NCBI RefSeq assembly: GCF_000317555.1
Contig: NC_019745.1
Coordinates: 2,356,001-2,420,000 of the forward strand
Length of the DNA: 64,000 bases
Source: Gloeocapsa sp. PCC 7428
GTDB taxonomy: Bacteria > Cyanobacteriota > Cyanobacteriia > Cyanobacteriales > Chroococcidiopsidaceae
Direction of reading: 5' to 3'
Of this stretch, positions 1-9,300 are shown piece by piece. A program made the translations under genes and the position numbers. The notes below the pieces were generated by a model. The model made no database searches. It was not told the DNA's origin and was given only the letters and a program-made list of their open reading frames with translations. Numbering within the stretch: position 1 is the first letter of the stretch; every line of letters starts with the position of its first letter.

Positions 1-1007
1 GGAATGCCCAGCTACAGGCACAGTTGATTGACGATCTGCTCGATATCTCCCGCATTCTACGCGGCAAACTGAGTTTGGATCAAAGTGCTGTTGACTTGAG
101 TATTGTCATTTCATCTGCCTTAGAAACGGTTCGCCTCGCCGCCGAAGCCAAGTCATTGCACATTCAAACAATTGTTTCACCAGACGTTGGAGCGGTGATG
201 GGTGATGCCGGACGATTGCAGCAAGTGGTGTGGAATCTGTTATCGAATGCGGTGAAGTTTACACCACCAACCGGACAAATCACGATCAGTCTAACCCAAG
301 CTGGAACTGATGCCCAAATTCAAGTGATTGATACGGGTAAAGGCATCAAGTCAGATTTCTTGCCCTACGTGTTTGAACACTTTCGGCAAGAAGATGGCGC
401 GACGACGCGCAAGTTTGGTGGATTGGGATTGGGATTGGCGATTGCCCGTCAAATTGTTGAAATGCACGGCGGACAGATTAGCGTAGACAGTCTTGGAGAA
501 GGGCAAGGGGCAACGTTCACTGTGAGGCTGCCACTGCAAAAAAGTGAAGCAGTGAAGGAATGGAGGAGTGAAGGACAGGATCGCTCTTTCACCTCTTCAC
601 CCCTTAACCCTTTAACTGGCTTACACATCTTGGTAGTAGACGACGAGCCAGATTCACGCGAGTTTGTGGCGTTCGTGCTGGAGCAAGCAGGGGCGATCGT
701 TACTAGCTTTGCATCAGGAATTGAGGCACTGCAAGTGATTGAGCGAGCGGCTCCTGATTTGATTGTCAGCGATATTGGAATGCCGGAAATGGATGGCTAT
801 ATGTTGATGCAGCAAGTTCGGAGGTTAGAGCAAGGCAAGACAGTCCCAGCGATCGCCCTGACCGCCTACGCGGGAGAGTTCGATCGCCAACAAGCATTAC
901 AGGCTGGATTTCAACGGCATTTGAGCAAACCGATCGAGCCAGAGGGATTAATTCAAGCGATCGTTGCGCTAATTCAGCGTACAGGAGGTAAGCATGGCGC
1001 AACCTAA
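1..1007 (+). CDS. Hybrid histidine kinase, C-terminal part (cut by window start)
   Basis: The reading frame is open from base 3 and continues upstream of the window, so only the end of the protein is seen. It shows the last part of a HisKA dimerisation helix (LIDDLLDISRILRG), a HATPase_c domain at about visible residues 60-175 (N box VVWNLLSNAVKFT, G1 box DTGKG, G2 box FGGLGLGLA), a linker, and a receiver domain at about 205-325 with phospho-acceptor Asp in VSDIGMPEMDGY and Lys in LSKPIEP. Such proteins autophosphorylate on His and pass phosphate to their own receiver. Sensor domains lie outside the window. The 3' end overlaps the next kinase gene by 14 bp, so the two are almost surely co-transcribed. 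Confidence 0.93.
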   Translation, partial: NAQLQAQLIDDLLDISRILRGKLSLDQSAVDLSIVISSALETVRLAAEAKSLHIQTIVSPDVGAVMGDAGRLQQVVWNLLSNAVKFTPPTGQITISLTQAGTDAQIQVIDTGKGIKSDFLPYVFEHFRQEDGATTRKFGGLGLGLAIARQIVEMHGGQISVDSLGEGQGATFTVRLPLQKSEAVKEWRSEGQDRSFTSSPLNPLTGLHILVVDDEPDSREFVAFVLEQAGAIVTSFASGIEALQVIERAAPDLIVSDIGMPEMDGYMLMQQVRRLEQGKTVPAIALTAYAGEFDRQQALQAGFQRHLSKPIEPEGLIQAIVALIQRTGGKHGAT

Positions 1008-4000
1008 GGCAGTTGAAAATCAGCACTTGAATGCAGGAATGCACCGGAGGTCTAGCTTGAAGCAGCAACTTTGGAATTATGCTGTGGCGATCGCCCTCGT
1101 GCTAATGGCGCTGCTGTTGATGCTGGTGCTTGATCCCTACATTCAGGTTAAAAATACGACATTTTTGATTTTCCATACTGCACTGGTGCTGGCTGCCTGG
1201 TATGGCGGACGCAATACTGGGATTCTAGCCACTGTATTATCAGCATTTCTGGCAACCTATTTTTTTGGCGATCCAATTTTCAGCTTGAATGTGACCTTTG
1301 CCAGTGGCGCAAGAATTTTGATATTTGTCCTTCAGGGCATTTTGATTAGTGTTTTAGTGGGAGCATTACGCACGGCACAACAACAGAGCAAACAGAGCTT
1401 AAAACTTCAGGAAGCGGTATTTTGTGAACAGCAAGCCGTCCTACGGGAACTCCAACAAACGGAGGTAGCCCTGCGCGACAGTGAAGCGAGATTTCAGGGA
1501 TTGGTCAGCAACCTGCCTGGAATGGTCTATCGCTATGCTCCTTGTGCAGATGGTACAGAGGTGTTCACGTATGTCAGTTCTGGTTCCCACGAGTTAACTG
1601 AATTGTCACCAGAAACCATTCTCCAGGATGCGGGTGCGTTTCTGGCGTTGATTCATCCCGATGATTTGCCCTCGTTTCGAGAGTCAGTGGCGATCGCCGT
1701 TGAGAATGCTATCTGGCAATGGGAAGGACGCATCATTACCCGATCGGGACAATTGAAGTGGATTCAAGGTCGTTCCCGTCCCCAGCAAACTGAAGATGGA
1801 GAGGTGTGGGATGGGTTGTTGGTTGATATTACTGATCGCAAACAAGCAGAAGAAGCCCTGCGGCGCAGCGAAGAGCGGCAGGCTTTCTTACTGAAGCTCA
1901 ACGACACGCTTCGACCCCTTATGGATGTTGAAGAAATCCAGTATCAAGCGGCTTGTGTCTTGGGTGAATATTTGGGGGCAAGCCGAGTAGGATATGCCGA
2001 GGATCAGGCAGATGGTGATACGATCGTGGTGACGCAAAACTACACGAACGGTGTACCTGGGATCGAAGGGCGCTATCGTTACGACGACTATGGTGCGGAG
2101 CTTTTACGAGAATTCCAAGCTGGACGCACGGTGGTTCGCAGCAACATCGCCAATGACCCAATGCTGACCGATGCCGAGAAAGCGGCTCATGCTGTCCTGC
2201 AATTGGGAGCAACCGTGAATGTGCCGTTGCTGAAGGCAGGTCGTCTGGTCGCGGTTCTTTTTGCCCATTACCCGGTGGCGCATTCCTGGACGGAGGCGGA
2301 GGTATCGCTGATTCAAGAAGTGGTCGATCGCATTTGGGCAGCGGTGGAACGGGCACGGGCTGAAGCGGCTCTGCGCCAATCGGAGGAACGCTACCGGACA
2401 TTGTTTGAGTCGATGGATGAGGGATTCTGCACTATTGAGATGATTTTTGATGCGGACGATCGCCCCATTGATTACCGATTTTTGATTACCAATCCTGCCT
2501 TCGATCGACAAACAGGCACCGAAAACGCCCAGGGCAGAACAGTCCGCGAAATCGCGCCTAACCATGAAGCCTACTGGTTTGAAATTTATGGAAACATTGC
2601 TTTGACAGGCGAAGCAAGGCGATTTGAAAATCGGGCTGAGGAATTTCACCGCTGGTATGACGTTCATGCCTTCCGCGTTGGAGAACCAGACCTGAGGCGA
2701 GTCGGCATATTATTTAACGACATTACAGAACGCAAACAGTCTGAAGCAATACTACAAGAAAGCGAAACTCGGTTCCGCACATTGGCAGACAATATGGCTC
2801 AGTTTGCTTGGATGGCAGACGAAACGGGCTGGATTTTCTGGTACAACCAGCGCTGGTTTGACTATACGGGCACAACCCTGGAAGAAATGCAGGGCTGGGG
2901 CTGGCAGCAGGTTCATCACCCCGAACACGTCGATCGCGTGGTGGAACGTATTCGCCATTGTTTTGAAACGGGTGAAGTTTGGGAAGACACTTTCCCGCTA
3001 CGGGGTCACGACGGGCAATTTCGCTGGTTCTTATCACGTGCGATGCCCATCCACAACGATCGAGGTGAAGTCGTGCGCTGGTTTGGCACCAATACCGACA
3101 TCACCGATCGCCTGGAAATTGAAGCTGCTTTGCGCGATCGCGAAAATATGCTCGGTGGCATCGTTGGCAGCATCACCGACGCGCTGATGATGTTTGACAA
3201 CGACTGGCGGTATACCTTCGTCAACGAAGAATTTTTGCACCGGATCGGCATGAGCCTGACTGACGTGCTTGGGCAGAACGTTTGGGAGCTGTTTCCAGAT
3301 GCCGTCGGCAATACCGCCTACACCCAACTGCACCGGGCGATGGCAGAACGTATCCCCGTTGAATATGAGGTTTTCTACGAGCCGTATCACCGCTGGTATA
3401 GCGACAAGGCATATCCCACTCCCGATGGCGGTTTGACCGTTTATTCCCAGGATATCACCGATCGCAAGCAAGCAGAAATAGAATTACAGATCAGCCAAGA
3501 GCGGCTACAACTGGCGCTCTCATCTGCCAAGCTGGGAATGTGGTTTTGGGACATTGAACCCGACACACTGATCTGGACTGAGCGCTGTAAAGCCCTATTT
3601 GGATTACCGCTGGATGACTCTGCGATCGCGTATGCAGACTTTATGGCAGTTTTGCATCCTGATGATCGCGAACGCACACACGAAGCGGTGGTTCGTGCGA
3701 TAGAGGAGCGGGCAGACTATGACATCGAGTACCGCGCTGTCTGGCAAGATGGCTCCGTGCATTGGATTGCCTCTAAAGGCTCCTGTGTTTTTGATGCAGC
3801 GGGTAAAGCCGTCCGGATGAACGGGGTTGTGATTGACATTGACGATCGCAAACAAGCCGAAGAAAATCTGCGCGATCGCGAAGCTCAATTGGCATCCGAA
3901 GCCAGTGCGCTCGTTCGGCTAAACGAAGCCAGTTCGCGACTGTGGCGCAAGCTCAGCTTAAGTGAGGGACTTCAGGAAATGCTGGTTGCCACAATCGAAC

Positions 4001-6354
4001 TGCTCGGTGCGGATATGGGCAACATCCAACTCCTTGATGCTGATCAAGGAATTCTTCGCATCGCGGTTCAGCAAGGCTTTAAGCAAGACTTCCTCGATTT
4101 CTTCCGTGAAGTATCAGCAGAGGATGACTCAGCTTGCGGCAGGACGCTGCGCTCCGGCGAACGTACCATTATCGAAGATGTCGAGACAGATGCGCCTTTT
4201 GCCCCATTCCGTCCAGTGGCGCGTGCGGCTGGCTATCGCGCTGTGCAGTCTACGCCGCTGATGGGTCGAGATGGCATCCTGTTGGGAATGCTTTCGACGC
4301 ATTGGCGATCGCCCCATCGACCGAGTGAGCAAGATTTGCGCCGACTCGATCTGTATGTGCGGCAGGCAGCAGACTTCATCGAGTCGATTCGTGCTGAAAC
4401 TGCCTTGCGCGAATCGGAAGAATTGCTTTCCAGCACATTTTCGGGTGTTGAGGGCGCGATTACCGTTTCGGAAGTGTTGGCAGACGACGAGTTCCGGTTC
4501 CTCAGCGCGAACCGGGTCTGTGTCGAATGGTCGGGCGTACCTTTGGAAAAATGGATTGGCAGCCGCTCGCAAGATATTCTTTCGCCTCAAGAAGCGGAGG
4601 CGGTTTGTGAACGATACCGCAGTGCAGTACGGACAGGGCAGGTCGTCAAATACGAGGAACGGCTCACCTTGCCAGCCGGAGAAATCTGGACTTACACCGC
4701 CGTTACGCCTTTGCGTGACCCAGACGGGCGAATCACGCGCGTGGTTGCAACCAGCATTGACATCACCGAACGCAAACAAGCCGAAGCGGCACTGCGCGAA
4801 AGCGAAGAAAATCTGCAAGCCGCGCTCGAAGGTGGGCAGATGGGCGCGTGGGCATGGAACCCAATGACGAATACGACGACCCGCGATCGGCGTGTGCTGG
4901 AACTCTTTGGGCTTGACTCCGAGGCAACAATGGGCGATACCACACCGATTTTCGATCGCATTCATCCAGATGATCGATCGAGCGTGATCGCAGCGCTGGA
5001 AGCGGCACAGCAGCCGGGTGGTGAGTACCGCGCCGAGTTCCGTGTGCTGCTCCCCGATGGAAAAACGCGCTGGCTGGCTGGAGCGGGGCGGGCACGTTTC
5101 AATGCCCAGGGCCGTGCGACACGAGTTTACGGTGTCAACTTCGACATCACCGAGCGTCAGCAAGCAGCGCAAGAGCGGGAGCAATTGCTAGAACGAGAAC
5201 AGACCGCACGAGAACAAGCCGAAGCTGCGAACCGAATCAAAGATGAGTTTCTGGCAGTGTTGTCCCATGAACTGCGATCGCCCCTCAATCCGATTCTCGG
5301 CTGGTCAAAACTCTTGCAGAAAGGGAATCTTAATCCAGCAAAAACCAAAACCGCATTGGCAACAATCGAACGCAACGCCCAACTCCAGGCGCAACTGATT
5401 GATGACCTCCTCGATATTGCTCGGATTCTGCGCGGTAAATTGAGCTTGAATGAGGCAGCCGTTGATTTAGGTGTCGTCATTTCGTCTGCTCTAGAAACCG
5501 TTCGTCTAGCCGCTGAAGCCAAGGCGCTGCACGTTAAGGTCAACTTGCCAACACAGGTCAGAACCGCAATGGGCGATGCCGGACGATTGCAGCAAGTAGT
5601 GTGGAATCTGTTGTCAAATGCGGTGAAGTTCACGCCCCAAGGTGGTCAAATTACCGTTGCATTAACCCAATCGGAATCCTATGCCCAAATTCAAGTGACT
5701 GATACGGGTAAAGGCATTCATCCTGACTTTTTGCCCTACGTGTTCGAGCATTTCCGGCAAGAAGATGGCGCGACGACGCGCAAGTTTGGTGGATTGGGAT
5801 TAGGATTGGCGATCGCTCGTCAAATCGTGGAACTACATGGCGGAACGATCGCCGTTGAGAGTGCCGGAGAAGGGCAAGGGGCAACGTTTACCGTCCAGCT
5901 TCCCCTTGCACCGCTCACCGATCAACAACCCCCTTCAGAGTCTGCCTCCATTGAGATCGAGGATTTGAGTGGTATTCGTATTTGGGTTGTGGATGATGAA
6001 ATCGATTCGCGGGAATTTGTTGCATTTGTCTTAGAGCAAGCCGGTGCAAACGTTGCCAGTTTTTCCTCTGGAATTGAGGTACTGCAAGCCATTGAGCAGA
6101 CTATACCTGACTTGATCGTGAGCGACATCGGAATGCCGGAGATGGATGGGTATATGCTGCTGCAACAGATTCGGTCAAGCGATCAAGGCAGGCATATTCC
6201 AGCGATCGCCCTGACTGCCTACGCCGGAGAGTTCGATCGCCAACAAGCATTACAGGCTGGATTTCAGCAACACATCGCGAAACCCGTTGAGCCAGCACAA
6301 ATTGTGACAAGCGTTGCCCGTTTGTGTGACCAGAAGGGAGGCACCGCAGCATGA
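994..6354 (+). CDS. Giant hybrid histidine kinase: DUF4118-PAS/GAF array-HisKA-HATPase-REC
   Basis: A 1786-residue membrane sensor kinase. Residues about 25-130 form a DUF4118-type block of several membrane helices. Then come, by my reading, PAS (155-285), GAF (290-460), four PAS domains (465-955), GAF (970-1135) and two PAS domains (1135-1390); most PAS units end in DITDRKQAE or DITERKQAE. HisKA has its His near residue 1425 in VLSHELRSPL, HATPase_c spans about 1520-1635 and a receiver about 1660-1780 (VSDIGMPEMDGY). The ATG follows a strong ribosome site, AGGAGG, inside the end of the previous gene; the stop overlaps the next start by 4 bp. The ligands of the seven PAS and two GAF domains cannot be read from sequence; no clear bilin-binding Cys motif was recognised. 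Confidence 0.95.
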   Translation: MAQPKAVENQHLNAGMHRRSSLKQQLWNYAVAIALVLMALLLMLVLDPYIQVKNTTFLIFHTALVLAAWYGGRNTGILATVLSAFLATYFFGDPIFSLNVTFASGARILIFVLQGILISVLVGALRTAQQQSKQSLKLQEAVFCEQQAVLRELQQTEVALRDSEARFQGLVSNLPGMVYRYAPCADGTEVFTYVSSGSHELTELSPETILQDAGAFLALIHPDDLPSFRESVAIAVENAIWQWEGRIITRSGQLKWIQGRSRPQQTEDGEVWDGLLVDITDRKQAEEALRRSEERQAFLLKLNDTLRPLMDVEEIQYQAACVLGEYLGASRVGYAEDQADGDTIVVTQNYTNGVPGIEGRYRYDDYGAELLREFQAGRTVVRSNIANDPMLTDAEKAAHAVLQLGATVNVPLLKAGRLVAVLFAHYPVAHSWTEAEVSLIQEVVDRIWAAVERARAEAALRQSEERYRTLFESMDEGFCTIEMIFDADDRPIDYRFLITNPAFDRQTGTENAQGRTVREIAPNHEAYWFEIYGNIALTGEARRFENRAEEFHRWYDVHAFRVGEPDLRRVGILFNDITERKQSEAILQESETRFRTLADNMAQFAWMADETGWIFWYNQRWFDYTGTTLEEMQGWGWQQVHHPEHVDRVVERIRHCFETGEVWEDTFPLRGHDGQFRWFLSRAMPIHNDRGEVVRWFGTNTDITDRLEIEAALRDRENMLGGIVGSITDALMMFDNDWRYTFVNEEFLHRIGMSLTDVLGQNVWELFPDAVGNTAYTQLHRAMAERIPVEYEVFYEPYHRWYSDKAYPTPDGGLTVYSQDITDRKQAEIELQISQERLQLALSSAKLGMWFWDIEPDTLIWTERCKALFGLPLDDSAIAYADFMAVLHPDDRERTHEAVVRAIEERADYDIEYRAVWQDGSVHWIASKGSCVFDAAGKAVRMNGVVIDIDDRKQAEENLRDREAQLASEASALVRLNEASSRLWRKLSLSEGLQEMLVATIELLGADMGNIQLLDADQGILRIAVQQGFKQDFLDFFREVSAEDDSACGRTLRSGERTIIEDVETDAPFAPFRPVARAAGYRAVQSTPLMGRDGILLGMLSTHWRSPHRPSEQDLRRLDLYVRQAADFIESIRAETALRESEELLSSTFSGVEGAITVSEVLADDEFRFLSANRVCVEWSGVPLEKWIGSRSQDILSPQEAEAVCERYRSAVRTGQVVKYEERLTLPAGEIWTYTAVTPLRDPDGRITRVVATSIDITERKQAEAALRESEENLQAALEGGQMGAWAWNPMTNTTTRDRRVLELFGLDSEATMGDTTPIFDRIHPDDRSSVIAALEAAQQPGGEYRAEFRVLLPDGKTRWLAGAGRARFNAQGRATRVYGVNFDITERQQAAQEREQLLEREQTAREQAEAANRIKDEFLAVLSHELRSPLNPILGWSKLLQKGNLNPAKTKTALATIERNAQLQAQLIDDLLDIARILRGKLSLNEAAVDLGVVISSALETVRLAAEAKALHVKVNLPTQVRTAMGDAGRLQQVVWNLLSNAVKFTPQGGQITVALTQSESYAQIQVTDTGKGIHPDFLPYVFEHFRQEDGATTRKFGGLGLGLAIARQIVELHGGTIAVESAGEGQGATFTVQLPLAPLTDQQPPSESASIEIEDLSGIRIWVVDDEIDSREFVAFVLEQAGANVASFSSGIEVLQAIEQTIPDLIVSDIGMPEMDGYMLLQQIRSSDQGRHIPAIALTAYAGEFDRQQALQAGFQQHIAKPVEPAQIVTSVARLCDQKGGTAA

Positions 6355-9300
6355 GTCAGGATGAGATGACGGAACAGGTTTTTGCAGGCGACAGTGAGAT
6401 GGCAAGACTCATGCGATCGCATGATTGGTCACAAACATCCCTGGGGACGGTTGCAGGTTGGTCGCAGAGCTTGCGATCGGCATTGAGCATCTGCCTCAAT
6501 TCTCGCTTTCCCATTGCGATCTACTGGGGGCAAGACTTCACCTTACTTTACAACGATGCTTGGCGACCAATCGTCGGTAACAAACATCCCTGGGCGCTCG
6601 GTTGCCCTGGGCGTGCGGTTTGGTCTGAAATTTGGGATGAGATCGGACCGGAGTTAGCAGGCGTTTTAGCGACAGGTGAAGGCACGTTTCACAAAGATGA
6701 ACTGTTGTCGATGCACCGCTTTGGATACACTGAAGAATGTTTTTTTGAGTACACGTTCAATCCAATTCAGGGACAAAGTGGTGTTGAGGGCGTATTTAAC
6801 ATTGTCACCGAAACGACCTATCGCGTGTTGAACGAACGGCGCACTCGTCTACTCCGGGAAGTGGCATCTAGAACCGCAACTGCGAGAACTGCTGAAGCCG
6901 CGTGTGCCCTAATGGTCGAAACATTCAAATCTGATGCGGCTGACCTGCCTTTTTCGCTGCTTTACCTGGTGAGTCAGGATGAGAAACAGGCTCATCTCTG
7001 CGGTAGCACTGAGTTGCACTCAGACAGTTTCATCAGTCCAACAACTGTAAATCTTGCAACACCAGAGGCGACAGACGGTTGGTTGATCTCGCTTGCGGTT
7101 CAGACTGCCCAGCCGCAGATGATCAATGATTTACCCTCCCGCTTTGGAGTATTGCCTGGGAGTCCTTGGGCGGAACCCCCGCAGGAAGCAATGATATTGC
7201 CTATTGTTGCCACTGGACAAGGCAAGGTAACTGGGGTGCTGGTTGCGGTTGCCAGTCCACGCCGCCGATTAGATGATAGCTACCGTGATTTTCTGGAACA
7301 GGTGGCTGGACAGATTGCCCTGGCGATCGCCAATGCCCGCTCTTATGAAGCAGAACGCAAACGCGCTGAAGCACTCGCCGAACTCGATCGCGCCAAAACT
7401 GTCTTCTTCAGCAACGTTTCTCACGAATTCCGCACGCCGCTAACGCTGATGCTGAGTCCGCTGGAAGAACTCTCCAGTATGCTTGATGGGCAACTTCAGC
7501 CTGATCAGCGCGAACAGTTGCAACTGATTCAACGAAATGGTTTGCGCTTACAAAAGTTAGTCAACACCCTGCTAGATTTCTCTCGGATCGAAGCCGGAAG
7601 AGTGCAGGCATCCTATAAACCGACCGATTTGGCAACCTATACGGCTGAGTTGGCAAGCGTGTTTCGATCGCTCATTGAACGCGCCGGAATGACCCTAGAG
7701 ATTGATTGCCCAACGTTGCCAGAGCCTGTGTATGTCGATCGCGAAATGTGGGAAAAGATTGTGCTCAATCTCCTCTCAAATGCGTTCAAATTTACGTTTA
7801 CAGGGAGTATCACGGTTCAATTACAACCCGTTGGCGATTCAGTTGAATTGAGCGTTACAGATACAGGAGTAGGCATTCCTGAAGCGGAACTTCCCCGCTT
7901 GTTTGAACGATTCCATCGCGTCAGTGAAACACGATCGCGGACCTATGAAGGGTCAGGCATCGGGCTGGCTCTAGTCCAAGAACTGGTGAAACTGCACAGT
8001 GGAACTATTCGCGTTAGGAGTAAAGTCGATTGCGGCACCACCTTTACGATCGCGATTCCCTTTGGCTCAGATCATCTCCCTATCGAACGGATTGAAGCCA
8101 CTCGCACGCTTACCTCAACCGCGTTAGGCGCAAACCCCTACGTCACTGAAGCATCGCGCTGGATATCCGATGTAGCGATTGAGAGTCCTATGGCTCTAGC
8201 CTCAGAAGACTCCCTTTCTGTTCCTGCTGCCTTTATGGATTCCTCTATAGCAACAGCAAGAATTTTGCTAGCCGACGATAACGCCGATATGCGGGATTAC
8301 TTAAAGCGTCTGTTGAGCCAGCAGTATGAGGTAGAAGCGGTTGCGGATGGCAGGGCAGCATTGACGGCGATTCGTCAGCGAATTCCCGATTTGGTGTTAA
8401 GCGATGTAATGATGCCCAACCTGGATGGGTTTGAGTTGTTGCGATCGCTCCGTTCTGATCCCACCACTCAGGAAATCCCGTTAATTCTGCTGTCAGCAAG
8501 AGCGGGTGAAGAAGCCCGAATTGAAGGCTTGCAAGCAGGAGCCGATGACTATCTAATCAAGCCTTTTTCTGCCCGTGAACTATTGGCACGCGTGGAGGCA
8601 ACCTTGAAACTGGCGCAACTGCGACGAGAAGCTACCCAACGAGAGCAGGATTTACGGCAGGCAGCAGAAACTGCCCAACAAGCGGCAGAGGCAGCCTATG
8701 CCCAGATCGATCAAATACTAGACCGGATGACCGATGCGTTTGTCGCCCTCGATCGCGACTGGCGGATTATTTACCAAAATACCGAAGCAGAACGGCTCAA
8801 CCGCAAGCCACGCTCGCAAATTATTGGCAAAACCCACTGGGAGGAATGGACGGCTTCCGTCGGGACAAATGTGGAATATCAGTATCGTCGGGCAATGGCA
8901 GAGCAGGTGCCGGTTCACTTTGAACACCGCTACTACAGCCCGCCGGATTACGATATCTGGCTAGAAATCCACGCTTACCCTTCGGAACAAGGACTCGGTA
9001 TTTTTTATCGAGACATCACCGATCGCAAACGAGCAGAACTGAACGACCAGTTTCTCAATCAACTAGACATACGGCTACGCCAACTTCCCACGGCTGAGGC
9101 AATGGCAGAGGAGACGGTTAACAGTATAGGCGAGTTCTTGAATGTCGCTCATTGTCTGTGGAGCGTGATTGATTTAGATCAGGGATTAGCGATCGTCGAG
9201 CACGATTGGCGACAACCAGGAATTCCTAGTTTAGTTGGAACCCATCGAATATCAGATTTTATTTTGCCAAGTCTCATCGACCTTTACCAAGCAGGACAAC

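Noticed and set aside
1919-3471. Other overlapping minus-strand frames of 100-190 codons inside the kinase genes
   Set aside because: Low-complexity, Arg/Ser/Cys-rich translations without family patterns; the plus strand has clear domain structure.
4129-5184. Long minus-strand open frame (351 codons) opposite the second kinase
   Set aside because: It lies fully opposite conserved PAS/GAF coding sequence, has no recognisable domain and is a by-product of GC-rich codon use.
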